Below are positions 45,976 to 55,555 of a DNA stretch of 64,000 bases, piece after piece. This DNA is from Celeribacter sp. HF31. GTDB lineage: Bacteria; Pseudomonadota; Alphaproteobacteria; Rhodobacterales; Rhodobacteraceae. The DNA lies in assembly GCF_011806455.1 (NCBI RefSeq), contig NZ_JAATOT010000004.1:372001-436000 (forward strand), written 5' to 3'. Position 1 is the stretch's first letter. The number at the start of each line of letters is the position of its first letter. The notes below the pieces were generated by a model, which saw only the letters and a program-made list of their open reading frames with translations, was not told the DNA's origin and made no database searches. The position numbers and the translations under genes were made by a program.

Positions 45976-46566
45976 ATGAAACTTTTTACCACATCCGCTC
46001 TCGCTCTGATCGCCGCCACCGGCATCGCCTTTGCTGACAATCACGCCGAAGCTGAAATGGATGAAGCTGGCACGCATATGGAGCAGGCAGCCGATCAGAC
46101 CGGTGCCGCCATGGAAGATGCGGGCGATGCGACTGCAGCCGCTGCCGACAATGCGATGGATGCAACGGCTGACGCCGCCGATGACGCCGCTGACATGGCC
46201 AACATGGGCGATGTGAATGACGGTCACCCGCTGATCCGCACCCGCGACATCACCGACTCCGTGATCTACACCACTGACGAAGCCAATGATGAAGGCTGGG
46301 AACTCGACTCCAACATGACCGAAGTCGGCGAAGACTGGAACGAGATTGGTGAAATCGAAGACATCGTGCTCGACATGAATGGTCAGGTGAAGGGCATCGT
46401 CGCTGAAGTTGGCGGTTTCCTCGACATCGGCGACAAACATGTGATGATCCCGATCGAAAACGTGACACTGACCCGTCTCGACAACGACACCTATGTGGCT
46501 GTGACCGGCTACAATGAGGAAGAGCTTGAGGCGATGGAAAGCGTTGACGAAGGCTTCTGGGACTGA
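45976..46566 (+). CDS. Secreted PRC-barrel domain protein
   Basis: A 196-aa protein with a signal peptide (MKLFTTSALALIAATGIAFA), a low-complexity acidic Ala/Asp/Met stretch (about 22-78), then a PRC-barrel (about 85-190; GWELDSNMTEVGEDWNEIGEIEDIVLD ... GFLDIGDKHVMIPIENVTL). GGAGGA precedes ATG 45976. PRC-barrel proteins of this secreted kind are common in Rhodobacteraceae and their role is unclear. A bidirectional terminator separates it from fabI. Confidence 0.88.
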   Translation: MKLFTTSALALIAATGIAFADNHAEAEMDEAGTHMEQAADQTGAAMEDAGDATAAAADNAMDATADAADDAADMANMGDVNDGHPLIRTRDITDSVIYTTDEANDEGWELDSNMTEVGEDWNEIGEIEDIVLDMNGQVKGIVAEVGGFLDIGDKHVMIPIENVTLTRLDNDTYVAVTGYNEEELEAMESVDEGFWD

Positions 46567-46604
46567 TCCCACCTGATTTCCCATGACATCTTCGATGTAA
46601 AAAG

Positions 46605-46633
46605 AAACGGCCCTCTCGCGGGGGCCGTTTTTT
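46605..46633. terminator. Bidirectional terminator between the PRC-barrel gene and fabI
   Basis: Stem AAACGGCCC / GGGCCGTTT (46605-46613 and 46622-46630) followed by T residues on the plus strand and TTCTTTTTA on the minus strand, between convergent genes. Confidence 0.85.
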
Positions 46634-46653
46634 ATTCAAACCGAACGTCGAAA

Positions 46654-47442
46654 TCAGAGATTTTCGATCCGGGGCATGCCCATGATGTGATAGCCACCAT
46701 CGACGCGGATGATCTCACCGGTGGTGAAAGCACCGCCGTCAGAGGCCAGATAGACCGCCGTGGCGCCGACCGCTTCGAGCGTCGCGTTGGATTGCATCGG
46801 CGCGTTTTGTTCGGCGTGCTTATACGTCCGGCGCGCGCCGCCGATGGCGGAACCGGCCAGCGTTTTCATCGGGCCGGGGGAGATCGCGTTGACACGGATG
46901 CCCTCGGGGCCGAGGTCGTTGGCGAGGTAGCGCACGGAGGATTCCAGTGCCGCCTTGGCCACGCCCATCACGTTGTAATTCGGCACGACCGTGTTCGACC
47001 CCGCGAAGGTCAGGGTCATCAAAGTGCCGCCATCCGTCATCAACTCGGACGCACGTTTGGCGACGTCGATGAAGCTGAAACACGAGATGTGGAGCGAGTT
47101 CTTGAAATTCGCCTCCGAAGTGTCGCGGAACCGGCCCGTGAGTTCGGATTTGTCCGAATAAGCGATGGCGTGGACAACGAAATCGAGCTTGCCCCATTTC
47201 GCTTTGAGCGCCGCGAAGGCCGCGTCCATCTGTTCCGGGTTGGTGACATCGACATCGACCATCGTGTCGGAGCCGACGGAGCTTGCCAGCGGTTCAAGAC
47301 GTTTGCCAAAGGCCGCGCCCTGATAGGTAAACGCCAGCTCCGCGCCCTCATCGGCACAGGCTTTCGCGATGCCCCAGGCAATGGAGCGCTCATTGGCGAC
47401 GCCCATCACGAGCCCGCGTTTGCCTTTGAGAAGATCAGCCAT
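46654..47442 (-). CDS. fabI: Enoyl-ACP reductase (NADH)
   Basis: A 262-aa SDR enzyme with the FabI-type cofactor motif GVANERSIAWGIA and the catalytic Tyr-x6-Lys in YNVMGVAKAALE. It reduces trans-2-enoyl-ACP in the last step of each fatty-acid elongation cycle and is the usual triclosan target. It is the last gene of fabA-fabB-fabI, eight bases after fabB. Confidence 0.96.
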   Translation of the reverse strand: MADLLKGKRGLVMGVANERSIAWGIAKACADEGAELAFTYQGAAFGKRLEPLASSVGSDTMVDVDVTNPEQMDAAFAALKAKWGKLDFVVHAIAYSDKSELTGRFRDTSEANFKNSLHISCFSFIDVAKRASELMTDGGTLMTLTFAGSNTVVPNYNVMGVAKAALESSVRYLANDLGPEGIRVNAISPGPMKTLAGSAIGGARRTYKHAEQNAPMQSNATLEAVGATAVYLASDGGAFTTGEIIRVDGGYHIMGMPRIENL

Positions 47443-47450
47443 CTGTGTTT

Positions 47451-48680
47451 TTACCCCAGATATTTCGACAACAACATCGAGCCATTGGTGCCGCCGAACC
47501 CAAAGGAGTTGGTCATCACCGTATCGAGCCCTGCATTTTCCACCAGTTTGGTCGCAATTTCACCCTCATGGATCGCGGGATCAAGCGTCTCGACGTTGAT
47601 CGACGGGATGATGAAATCGTTCTGCAGCGCGAGCAAGCAATAGACGGCCTCTTGCGCGCCGGTGGCGCCCTGTGAGTGGCCGGTCATGGATTTCGTCGAG
47701 GAAATCACCGGGGTTTGACCTTCGCCAAAAACACGGCGCACCGCTTCGACTTCGCCCACATCGCCGACCGGGGTCGAGGTGCCATGGGCGTTGATATAGC
47801 CGACCTTGCGACCTTCTTCGAGCGACTGAAGTGCGAGGCGCATCGCGCGCTCGCCGCCTTCGCCAGAGGGCGCCACCATATCGGCGCCGTCAGAGGTGGC
47901 GGCAAAGCCGGTGACTTCGGCGTAAATCTTGGCACCGCGGGCTTTCGCGTGTTCCAGCTCTTCGAGCACGAGGATCGCACCGCCGCCGGAGATCACGAAG
48001 CCGTCACGCTCCGCATCAAACGCGCGCGAGGCTTTTTCCGGCGTGTCGTTGTATTTCGAGGACATCGCGCCCATGGCGTCGAACAGGCAGGACAGGGTCC
48101 AGTCCAGTTCCTCGCCGCCGCCCGCGAACATGACGTCCTGCTTGCCCATCATGATCTGCTCAGAGGCCGAGCCGATGCAATGCAGCGAGGTCGAACAGGC
48201 CGAGGTGATCGAATAGTTGATGCCCTTGATCTGGTAGGCCGTCGCAAGGTTGGCGGAAATCGTCGAGCCCATGCATTTCGGCACGGCAAAGGGCCCGACA
48301 CGTTTGGTGGACATGGTCTTGAGCACGGATTGATGCGCGGTCAGCATGGCGGAGGTGGACGGGCCGCCGGAGCCTGCGATCAGACCGGTGCGCGGGTTCA
48401 CCACGTCGCTCTCTTCGAGACCGGAATCCTGGATCGCCTGTTGCATGGCAATCGCCGCATAGGCCGCACCCGGCCCCATGAAGCGCAGCGCGCGTTTGTC
48501 GACATGCTCCTTGATGTCGATGTCCACGGCCCCCGCGATTTGGCTGCGAAAGCCGTATTCCTTCATGTCCTCATTGGCAGTAATGCCGGATTTGCCTGCC
48601 TTCAAAGAGGCAAGCACTTCTTCGGCATTGGTGCCGATGGATGAAACGATCCCAAGACCTGTGACGACGACGCGACGCAT
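47451..48680 (-). CDS. fabB: 3-oxoacyl-ACP synthase I
   Basis: The 409-aa KAS enzyme has the active Cys in SACSTSLHC, and two His in NAHGTSTPVGD and TGHSQGATGA. It begins MRRVVVTGLGIVSSIG. Together with FabA upstream it channels the cis-3-decenoyl intermediate into unsaturated fatty acids. It lies 40 bases downstream of fabA on the same strand. Confidence 0.96.
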   Translation of the reverse strand: MRRVVVTGLGIVSSIGTNAEEVLASLKAGKSGITANEDMKEYGFRSQIAGAVDIDIKEHVDKRALRFMGPGAAYAAIAMQQAIQDSGLEESDVVNPRTGLIAGSGGPSTSAMLTAHQSVLKTMSTKRVGPFAVPKCMGSTISANLATAYQIKGINYSITSACSTSLHCIGSASEQIMMGKQDVMFAGGGEELDWTLSCLFDAMGAMSSKYNDTPEKASRAFDAERDGFVISGGGAILVLEELEHAKARGAKIYAEVTGFAATSDGADMVAPSGEGGERAMRLALQSLEEGRKVGYINAHGTSTPVGDVGEVEAVRRVFGEGQTPVISSTKSMTGHSQGATGAQEAVYCLLALQNDFIIPSINVETLDPAIHEGEIATKLVENAGLDTVMTNSFGFGGTNGSMLLSKYLG

Positions 48681-48720
48681 GGGCGTATTCCTTTTGTTTG
48701 AGTTCGACTGTGCCCTGAGA

Positions 48721-49230
48721 TCAGCTCTCGGACAGCGCGACTTTCATATCCTTGACCTGATAGATCACTTCGCCGTCGGCTTCGACGATGCCGTCCGCAA
48801 CGCCCATGGTCAGGCGGCGGGTCTGGATCGCCTTGGTGAAGTCGATCTTATAGGTCAGCATTTTGCGATCCGGGCGGACCATGCCGGTGAGTTTCACTTC
48901 GCCGACGCCAAGCGCATAGCCGCGCCCCTGCCAGCCGCGCCAGCCGAGGTTAAAGCCGGTGAGCTGCCACAGACCATCGAGGCCGAGACAGCCGGGCATG
49001 ATCGGGTTGCCGGGGAAGTGGCATTCGAAGAACCACAGATCGGGCGTGATGTCGAATTCCGCGATCACGTGACCTTTGCCATGCGCGCCGCCATCGCCGG
49101 AGATCTCGGTGATGCGGTCCATCATCAGCATCGGCGGCGCCGGAAGCTGGGCGTTGCCCTCACCGAACAGCTCGCCGGCTGCGCATTTCAAAAGGTCTTC
49201 TTTTGTGAAGCTCGTCGGATAATCTGCCAT
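48721..49230 (-). CDS. fabA: 3-hydroxydecanoyl-ACP dehydratase/isomerase
   Basis: A 169-aa hot-dog fold protein with the FabA motif [21 protein letters not shown], containing the catalytic His, and the Asp in the same helix. It dehydrates 3-hydroxydecanoyl-ACP and isomerises the product, starting unsaturated fatty-acid synthesis. First gene of fabA-fabB-fabI and divergent from irr across about 207 bases, an arrangement seen in many alphaproteobacteria. Confidence 0.96.
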   Translation of the reverse strand: MADYPTSFTKEDLLKCAAGELFGEGNAQLPAPPMLMMDRITEISGDGGAHGKGHVIAEFDITPDLWFFECHFPGNPIMPGCLGLDGLWQLTGFNLGWRGWQGRGYALGVGEVKLTGMVRPDRKMLTYKIDFTKAIQTRRLTMGVADGIVEADGEVIYQVKDMKVALSES

Positions 49231-49437
49231 CAGTCTGCGCTCTGCCTTCTACATCTCTTTAAGTCGCACCCCCTCTATCACCCGGTGCCCCGCGCGTGCA
49301 AGGCGCAAGAGAAGAGGTCGCATCCAAGGTTTCACGCCATGATATAAGGGTTTTGATCCAAGCTGTAAGGGATTTCCGATTGAATTTCGCATTCCTTTTC
49401 CCCTATATTCTCCTCTGTAGCCAGGAAATGAACGCAC

Positions 49438-49872
49438 ATGACCCAGATTGCAGACACAGAAATTCGCCGAGGTGAGGCCTGGTTGGCCGGGGGCGGCGTA
49501 CGCCCGACCCGCCAGCGTGTGGCGCTTGCCACGCTTTTGGTCGGCGACGGACATGACCGCCATGTGACCGCCGAAAGCCTGTTCGAGGCCGCGCAGGATG
49601 CGGGCGAAAAAGTGTCTCTGGCCACGGTCTACAACACGTTGCGCGCCTTTTGTCAGGCCGGTCTGATGCAAGAGGTCACGGTCGATGGCTCGCGCAGCTA
49701 TTTCGACACCAATATGGACGAGCACCCGCATTTCTTCTGGGAAGACAATGGCGAGCTGACCGATGCGCCCTCCGAACAGCTCAAGATCGAACGCTTGCCT
49801 GTCGCGCCCGAAGGCATGGAGATCGCCTCCGTCGATGTGGTGATCCGCCTGCGTCCGAAGGCCAAACACTGA
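49438..49872 (+). CDS. irr: Iron response regulator Irr (Fur family)
   Basis: The 144-aa Fur-family protein has the winged helix (RPTRQRVALATLLVG ... VSLATVYNTLRAF), then DTNMDEHPHFFWED in place of the Fur HHHDH cluster, which is the Irr form. It has no C-terminal CxxC zinc site, as usual for Irr. In Rhizobiales and Rhodobacterales, Irr controls heme and iron genes under iron limitation. Its place divergent to fabA is standard. Confidence 0.93.
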   Translation: MTQIADTEIRRGEAWLAGGGVRPTRQRVALATLLVGDGHDRHVTAESLFEAAQDAGEKVSLATVYNTLRAFCQAGLMQEVTVDGSRSYFDTNMDEHPHFFWEDNGELTDAPSEQLKIERLPVAPEGMEIASVDVVIRLRPKAKH

Positions 49873-49892
49873 GCTTTCCACGATCTGCCCAA

Positions 49893-50252
49893 ATGATGAT
49901 CGGCGCTGTCCTATGCGCCGTGCCGGGGCTTTGTGTCGCGCAGAGCGTGGGGCAGGGGGGCTTGCCCGTCCGCTTTGATCCTGAGCGCTTCGATGAGGCC
50001 TCCGGGGCCGACCAATTCCATGTGTTCTTCACGGATCGTGAGTTGCTGGCCGATGAGACATGGTATGTGGTGGGCCGCTGTCAAACGGCGCCTGAACCTG
50101 CCTCTCTGAACGTGGTCGCTTTTGAGCACCTGGCCGACACGACGGTCTATCTCACCTCTTATGGCTATACAGCCGACCGTCAGGTGTGCATCGTCAACCC
50201 CGATGACGCCCCGCCTGCCTTTTGGCGCGCGTATGAGAAAAGGACACCTTGA
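49893..50252 (+). CDS. Small secreted protein of unknown function
   Basis: The 119-aa frame starts MMIGAVLCAVPGLCVAQSVG, a short signal peptide, and continues with a beta-rich region (QFHVFFTDRELLADETWYVV, TTVYLTSYGYTADRQVCIV) with two spaced cysteines. It follows irr by 20 bases and its stop overlaps the tag start (TGATG), so it is in an operon with tag. The ATG pair at 49893/49896 lacks a strong RBS. No family is recognised. Confidence 0.65.
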   Translation: MMIGAVLCAVPGLCVAQSVGQGGLPVRFDPERFDEASGADQFHVFFTDRELLADETWYVVGRCQTAPEPASLNVVAFEHLADTTVYLTSYGYTADRQVCIVNPDDAPPAFWRAYEKRTP

Positions 50253-50860
50253 TGGTTTTTATCGGTGAAGATGGTGTGAGCCGCTGCACCTGGTGCGCCA
50301 GCCACCCGGAGTATATCCGCTACCACGACGAAGAATGGGGCTATCCGGTCTCCGATGACACACGCCTTTTCGAGAAAATCTGTCTCGAAGGCTTTCAGTC
50401 CGGCTTGTCGTGGTGGACGATCCTGCAAAAGCGCGAGAACTTTCGTGCCGCTTTCGAGGGCTTCGATTTTCACAAGGTCGCGCACTTCGGCCAAAGCGAC
50501 ATCGAACGCCTGTTGCAGGACAAAGGCATCGTGCGCCACCGCGGCAAGATCGCGGCCACGATCAACAACGCCGCCCGTGCCATCGAAATGCAGGCGGAAT
50601 TCGGCAGTCTGGCCGCGTTTTTCTGGCGCTATGAGGGCCGCGAAGAGGCGCGGCACATCGAGGGTGTGCCCTCTGTCACCGAGACCTCTAAACGCCTGTC
50701 GAAGGATCTGAAAAAGCGCGGCTGGAACTTTGTCGGGCCGACCACCTGCTATGCCTTCATGCAGGCGATGGGGCTGGTGAACGATCATCACCCGGACTGC
50801 GCGCATCATGCCAAGGCCGAGGCCCTGCGCGCCGCTTTCACCCCGCCTTCGATAGTCTGA
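50252..50860 (+). CDS. tag: DNA-3-methyladenine glycosylase I
   Basis: A 202-aa protein with the Tag zinc-snap ligands: Cys in SRCTWC near the N-terminus, His in YHDEEWG, and HxxDC-type ligands in NDHHPDCAHH near the C-terminus. FQSGLSWWTILQKRENFR is the family hallmark. It removes 3-methyladenine from alkylated DNA. The ATG at 50252 overlaps the previous stop. Confidence 0.95.
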   Translation: MVFIGEDGVSRCTWCASHPEYIRYHDEEWGYPVSDDTRLFEKICLEGFQSGLSWWTILQKRENFRAAFEGFDFHKVAHFGQSDIERLLQDKGIVRHRGKIAATINNAARAIEMQAEFGSLAAFFWRYEGREEARHIEGVPSVTETSKRLSKDLKKRGWNFVGPTTCYAFMQAMGLVNDHHPDCAHHAKAEALRAAFTPPSIV

Positions 50861-50924
50861 GCGGGCAAATCGGGAACACGGCCCCATGGCCATGCGTTCT
50901 TCTTTCAAACGAAAGGAGCACGCT

Positions 50925-51596
50925 ATGAGCACCCTGCTGACACTTGAGAAGAACGAAGCCGTCACCCACGACACGCGCCATCTGGTTTTCACCGCCTCCG
51001 AGGAGATCGACATCACCCCCGGTCAGGCCGTGGACATGACCCTGATGCGCGAAGGCTTTCGCGACGAGGCGCGGCCCTTCACGCCGGTGCACAAAGACGG
51101 TGACAGGATCGAATTCGTGATCAAAAGCTATCCCGAACATGATGGCGTGACCAAGGAAATCCCGACGCTGCGCAAAGGCGAAATGGTCGAAATCTCAGAG
51201 CCTTGGGGCGCGATCCATGACGAAGGCGCAGGCACCTTCATCGCGGGCGGCGCGGGCATCACGCCGTTTTTGGCGATCCTTCACGAACGGCTCGAACGAG
51301 ACGGAACGCTTCAGGGCTGCACCCTGATTTTCTCGAACAAAACCGAGGCCGACATCATTTGCCGCGAAGAGCTTGAGGCGATGCCGGGGCTCAAGACCGT
51401 GTTCACGGTCACGGACCAAAAGACCGCCGATGTCGAGACCGACATGATCGACAAGGCCTTTCTCAAGGACCATCTCGATCCCGAGGCGGGGCCGGTTTAC
51501 GTCTGTGGGCCGGACAAGATGATCGAAGCGGTCGTCTCCGATCTCAAGGATCTGGGCGTGCCTGAGCCGCAGATCGTGATCGAGCAATTCGACTAA
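50925..51596 (+). CDS. FAD-binding ferredoxin-reductase-like oxidoreductase
   Basis: The 223-aa protein starts MSTLLTLEKNEAVTHDTRHL and has the FNR-type FAD domain (RPFTPVHKDGDRIEFVIKSY, with the RxYS-like motif altered to RPFT) and the NAD(P) domain (AGGAGITPFLAIL, VYVCGPDKMIEAV). It ends without an Fe-S domain, so it needs a separate electron carrier. AAAGGAG precedes ATG 50925. The partner is unknown. It follows tag by 64 bases. Confidence 0.88.
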   Translation: MSTLLTLEKNEAVTHDTRHLVFTASEEIDITPGQAVDMTLMREGFRDEARPFTPVHKDGDRIEFVIKSYPEHDGVTKEIPTLRKGEMVEISEPWGAIHDEGAGTFIAGGAGITPFLAILHERLERDGTLQGCTLIFSNKTEADIICREELEAMPGLKTVFTVTDQKTADVETDMIDKAFLKDHLDPEAGPVYVCGPDKMIEAVVSDLKDLGVPEPQIVIEQFD

Positions 51597-51602
51597 AGCG
51601 CG

Positions 51603-52088
51603 TCACCGGGTGACATGCGCGGCCAGACCTTTGAGCCAGGCCCGCAGCGGCGCCGGGTCAAAAACGGCCAAGGCCGCCAGCTCCTGCGCTGTTTCCGTAA
51701 GCTCTGTTTCCCAAGCCTGTCGCTCTGCCGCAACGTCTTCTGGAAGTGGCAGCGCGGCGGCGGCCTTCAGCATCTGGCGCAGCTCCTGAACGTCGCGCAT
51801 CTGCCGAAAGGCTTCGATCATCGGCCGCGCCAACCGCGGTTGATCGCGCCAAGTCTGCTCGAAAAGGGCCGTGACCTTCTGCCCGGCGCCAAGGCATTCA
51901 AATGCGACGCAGCCGCGATAGCCGCTCTCGGGCAATTGCGCATGAATCGCACAGGAAAACCCATCGAGATTGTGGCACGGCAGCCCCGCAGGCTTGTCGT
52001 GACCGAACATTTCGCCCGCATCGAACGCCAAAGCCATGCAGCACAGCGCGGCGCAGTTCGAGCAGTCTGAGGCGAACTCTGAAGTCAT
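51603..52088 (-). CDS. Cys-cluster protein of unknown function
   Basis: The 161-aa protein has an N-terminal cysteine cluster (C-x2-C-x3-CC in SDCSNCAALCCMA, then C...C-x-IH and GCVAFECLGAGQ) of the general YkgJ type that can bind zinc or Fe-S, followed by an all-helical half. The same N-terminal pattern is found fused to pentapeptide repeats in other bacteria, but no pentapeptides are present here. ATG 52088. Convergent with the oxidoreductase. Function unknown. Confidence 0.7.
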   Translation of the reverse strand: MTSEFASDCSNCAALCCMALAFDAGEMFGHDKPAGLPCHNLDGFSCAIHAQLPESGYRGCVAFECLGAGQKVTALFEQTWRDQPRLARPMIEAFRQMRDVQELRQMLKAAAALPLPEDVAAERQAWETELTETAQELAALAVFDPAPLRAWLKGLAAHVTR

Positions 52089-52119
52089 GCCGCCATTTGA
52101 CTCCAAACAGCCCTATGAT

Positions 52120-52150
52120 CAATAAAAAAGGCGGCCCGCCCATCGCGCGC
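52120..52150 (-). terminator. Terminator after the FKBP gene
   Basis: On the minus strand GGCGGC ... GCCGCC with a 13-base loop is followed by six T. It ends the FKBP transcript just upstream of the next minus-strand gene. Confidence 0.6.
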
Positions 52151-52184
52151 CGCCCTGTTTCCTTTGCTGAGCAAATACTCAGCT

Positions 52185-52613
52185 TTAAACGATTTCCACC
52201 AACTCGATGGCAAAGGTCAGGTCTTCACCCGCCAGACGGTGGTTGGCGTCGAGCGTCACTTCCTCGTCGGTGATCTCGACAACCGTGACGGGGATCACCT
52301 GACCCTGCGGGCTCTGCATCTGAAGCTGAAGACCGACTTCAAGCGGAATCTCCGCCGGGATCTGCGCGCGCGGCACGGCCTGTTGCGCGTCGGCGTGGCG
52401 CTGGCCATAGGCCTCGTCGGCGACGGCGACGATGGTTTTCTTTTCGCCCACGGTCATGCCCGGCAGGTGCTTGTCCATGCCCGGAATGATCTGGCCGGAG
52501 CCAACTTCGAATTCCAGCGGGTCGCGGCCTTCGGAGCTGTCGAAGACGGTGCCGTCCGCCAGCGTGCCGGTGTAGTGAATGCGTACTTTGTCGCCCGATT
52601 TAACTTCGGTCAT
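52185..52613 (-). CDS. FKBP-type peptidyl-prolyl isomerase, SlyD-like
   Basis: A 142-aa protein with VRIHYTGTLADGTVFDSSEGR (FKBP core), IIPGMDKHLPGMTVGEKKTI and an inserted IF flap (AYGQRHADAQQAVPRAQIP) as in SlyD/FkpB. It lacks the His-rich metal tail of E. coli SlyD. ATG 52613 was chosen; the frame extends upstream without an RBS. It is a cytosolic isomerase and chaperone. Confidence 0.92.
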   Translation of the reverse strand: MTEVKSGDKVRIHYTGTLADGTVFDSSEGRDPLEFEVGSGQIIPGMDKHLPGMTVGEKKTIVAVADEAYGQRHADAQQAVPRAQIPAEIPLEVGLQLQMQSPQGQVIPVTVVEITDEEVTLDANHRLAGEDLTFAIELVEIV

Positions 52614-52865
52614 GAAGAATCCTAACTGTTCGGGGTGAGTTTTTGGGGCCGCGTCTTTGCGGGTGCCCAATGACGATTGCGCGAAAGGATAAGCAGTGAT
52701 CTGCGAAATGCAACCCGATGGCGGGAAAAAGCCGTAAGAGTCCTAATAATCGCGAGAGACGCATGTGACGCGTTTTCAGGGAAAACGCTGCCTCACATGC
52801 GGGTGTTTTAGAAACCTTGAACAGATTGATAGGGGGGCGCGCGTTTTGGCTGTGCCAAAACGCTC

Positions 52866-53729
52866 TTAGAACCACTGCCCCGGTTCCATCAGCCCGAGAT
52901 CCAGCAATTGCTGGCTGTGCCATTCGAACTCTGTCGAGTTGTGCCACATGAAATTGTGGATGTCATAGGTCGACCCCGCGTTGGTTTTCAAAGCTTTGGC
53001 GGTGCGAAACGACGCGATGGTGGCGGTCAGGTTATGATGCCAGGGGCAGGCATAGGTGTTGTATTCCTCATCGTTGAACAGATGTTCCTCGCTGAGCTTC
53101 AGCCCTTTCTTCGCCTTGAAAATCGCGATCCGGTCGATGCGGCGACGATGCGGCGGCATGTGTTCTTCAAACCGCCACCGGAGCCCGCCGAAAAAGTCGA
53201 GCTGGCGCTCTTTTGGATGCCCCTCGGCGTTATTGCGCCCCAAGGCGTAATAGCCGGAGCGGTCGAGATGCGCGTCCTCCAGAGACACCGCATTCGGATG
53301 CGCGCTCAGGTCCTCGGCATAGAGATCGGCGACATAGCAAAGCATCGCGTCGCGCCGCTCTTCGGTGTGAAATGTCAGCATGTCCGTGATCGTGCGCGTT
53401 TCGCAAAACGGAAAGAACAGGTATTCCGCGTTGTAGCAGTAATACATCCAAATCCCTGGTGCGGCCTCGATCATCCGGTTGACGGCGTCAGACAGCATAT
53501 TGGGCGCGCGGGTGGCGTAGCGGATGCGATGGATTTTCGCCTCCAACCCCTCCGGCAGGCGCACGTCGTCGGGCGCGAACAAAAGCACCTGTTTGAAGCC
53601 CAATGACAGATGATGGCGCAGCGTCGTATCGACCTCGACCAGATCCTCGGCAAAGATCATCGCAATCGGCCCTTTTAGCAGGGCCTCTTTGCCGTCGGTG
53701 AGGAATGTGTCGAGGCTGTCGTACCGCAT
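52866..53729 (-). CDS. Conserved protein, glycosyltransferase-like (GT2-type annotation uncertain)
   Basis: The 287-aa protein has LRHHLSLGFKQVLLFAPDD, IWMYYCYNAEYLFFPFCETRTI, LDRSGYYALGR and PWHHNLTATIASFRTAKALK, and ends EWHSQQLLDLGLMEPGQWF. The pattern of a nucleotide-sugar-like N-terminal strand-helix repeat and an HN/W-rich C-terminus resembles proteins labelled glycosyltransferase family 2 in Rhodobacteraceae, but I see no canonical DxD. ATG 53729 was chosen since the upstream extension is not protein-like. Single gene. Confidence 0.65.
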   Translation of the reverse strand: MRYDSLDTFLTDGKEALLKGPIAMIFAEDLVEVDTTLRHHLSLGFKQVLLFAPDDVRLPEGLEAKIHRIRYATRAPNMLSDAVNRMIEAAPGIWMYYCYNAEYLFFPFCETRTITDMLTFHTEERRDAMLCYVADLYAEDLSAHPNAVSLEDAHLDRSGYYALGRNNAEGHPKERQLDFFGGLRWRFEEHMPPHRRRIDRIAIFKAKKGLKLSEEHLFNDEEYNTYACPWHHNLTATIASFRTAKALKTNAGSTYDIHNFMWHNSTEFEWHSQQLLDLGLMEPGQWF

Positions 53730-53959
53730 CTGTGTCCTTTGCCGGGGGAATGTCGCCGGTTTCGGTAAAAAATGCATGAAGGGCAGGGGATTGCAAGGAT
53801 TGTGGAAACAGTCTTTCCGCCTGCCGCCGCGGCTGTCTCTCTTGTGCCGCAGAAAGATGCCTGTGGTCCAAGAGGGGATCGCGGCAAAACCCGTTTGATC
53901 CATCCTGCCTGTTGCGGTAGAGAAGCGCCTTAATTCCCAGCATGCGTGGACCCTTCCTC

Positions 53960-55309
53960 ATGGCCGAGACACCGAGCAACACCAAAAAGCTGTTCATCAA
54001 GACCTATGGGTGCCAGATGAACGTCTACGACAGCGAACGCATGGCCGAGGCGCTGGGCGGGTCGGGTTACACCGAGGTGTCGTCCCCTGAAGAGGCGGAT
54101 ATGATCTTGCTCAATACCTGCCACATTCGGGAAAAGGCGGCGGAAAAGGTCTATTCAGAGCTGGGCCGCTATAAGGATCTCAAGATTGCCAATCCCGATC
54201 TCAAGATCGGCGTGGCGGGTTGCGTGGCCCAGGCCGAGGGCGAAGAGATCATCAAGCGTCAGCCGATGGTGGACCTCGTGGTCGGGCCGCAAAGCTATCA
54301 CCGCCTGCCGGAGCTTGAGGCCAAGGCGGGGCATGGCGAAAAGGCGCTCGACACGGATTTCCCCGAAGAGGACAAGTTCGAGAAACTGAAATCCCGGCCC
54401 AAGGCAAAGCGCGCGCCTGCGGCGTTTCTGACCGTGCAAGAAGGCTGTGACAAATTCTGTGCCTTCTGCGTTGTCCCCTACACGCGCGGGGCCGAAGTCT
54501 CGCGGCCTGTGGATCGCGTTCTGACCGAGGCGCGCGATCTGGTCGAGCGCGGGGTGCGGGAGATTACCCTTTTGGGACAGAATGTTAACGCCTATCATGG
54601 CGCAGGTGAGGGCGGCGCAGGTCAGTCAACTTGGGGACTTGCGCGTCTCATCCGTGAACTCGCAAAAGTCGACGGGCTGGAGCGCATCCGCTTCACGACT
54701 TCGCACCCGAACGACATGGAAGACGACCTGATCGCCGCGCACGGGGATTGCGACAAGCTCATGCCCTATCTGCATCTTCCGGTGCAGTCCGGCTCCGACA
54801 AAATCCTCAAGGCGATGAACCGCAAACACACCGCCGAAGAGTACCTCCGTCTGATCGAACGCATCCGCGCCGCACGGCCCGACATCGCCATGTCCGGCGA
54901 TTTTATCGTCGGTTTCCCGGGTGAGACGGATCAGGATTTCGAGGATACCATGAGCCTCGTGCGGGAAGTGGGCTATGGCTCGGCGTTTTCGTTCAAATAC
55001 TCGCCGCGTCCGGGCACGCCCGCTGCTGAGAAAGAGGCCAAGATGGTCGACCCGGATGTGGCGTCTGAGCGGCTTTACCGTTTGCAGGAGTTGATCACCC
55101 AGCAACAGCGCGCCTTTCAGGACGCGATGGTCGGTCGCGAGGTCTCTGTGCTCTTTGAACGCAAAGGCCGCCTGCCGGGGCAGATGGTCGGAAAATCCGA
55201 ATATCTTCATGCGGTTCACGTCACCGATGAGGTCGCCGTGGGGAAGATCGGGCGCGTGAGAATCACTGAAAGCGGGCCGAATTCTTTGGGGGGCGTGTTG
55301 TTGCGCTGA
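53960..55309 (+). CDS. miaB: tRNA-2-methylthio-N6-dimethylallyladenosine synthase
   Basis: The 449-aa radical-SAM methylthiotransferase has three N-terminal Fe-S cysteines ([26 protein letters not shown]), the radical SAM CxxxCxxC in [17 protein letters not shown], and a C-terminal TRAM domain (about 385-445). It adds the methylthio group at A37 of tRNAs. ATG 53960 ([10 protein letters not shown]) and ATG 53942 are both possible; neither has a strong RBS. Confidence 0.96.
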   Translation: MAETPSNTKKLFIKTYGCQMNVYDSERMAEALGGSGYTEVSSPEEADMILLNTCHIREKAAEKVYSELGRYKDLKIANPDLKIGVAGCVAQAEGEEIIKRQPMVDLVVGPQSYHRLPELEAKAGHGEKALDTDFPEEDKFEKLKSRPKAKRAPAAFLTVQEGCDKFCAFCVVPYTRGAEVSRPVDRVLTEARDLVERGVREITLLGQNVNAYHGAGEGGAGQSTWGLARLIRELAKVDGLERIRFTTSHPNDMEDDLIAAHGDCDKLMPYLHLPVQSGSDKILKAMNRKHTAEEYLRLIERIRAARPDIAMSGDFIVGFPGETDQDFEDTMSLVREVGYGSAFSFKYSPRPGTPAAEKEAKMVDPDVASERLYRLQELITQQQRAFQDAMVGREVSVLFERKGRLPGQMVGKSEYLHAVHVTDEVAVGKIGRVRITESGPNSLGGVLLR

Positions 55310-55555
55310 GGCGTGGCCTTGACCTTCGGGGAAAGGGATTTGCATCGCCTTATGCTCGTGTGGTCAACAATTGCGCGAAATGCGTGATTTCGTTGAGAAA
55401 TGAGCCACAATATCTGGTTATTTTTCTTCACATGGCCCCAAAGTTTGCTATCCTTTAACCACAATATTGGTGAGTAGGGCGCGGGCAGCCAGTGGCTGCA
55501 GGGGCGCATCTGTTATGGGCGGCCCGAAAACGTGAACATTTGGGGGACGGAAGAC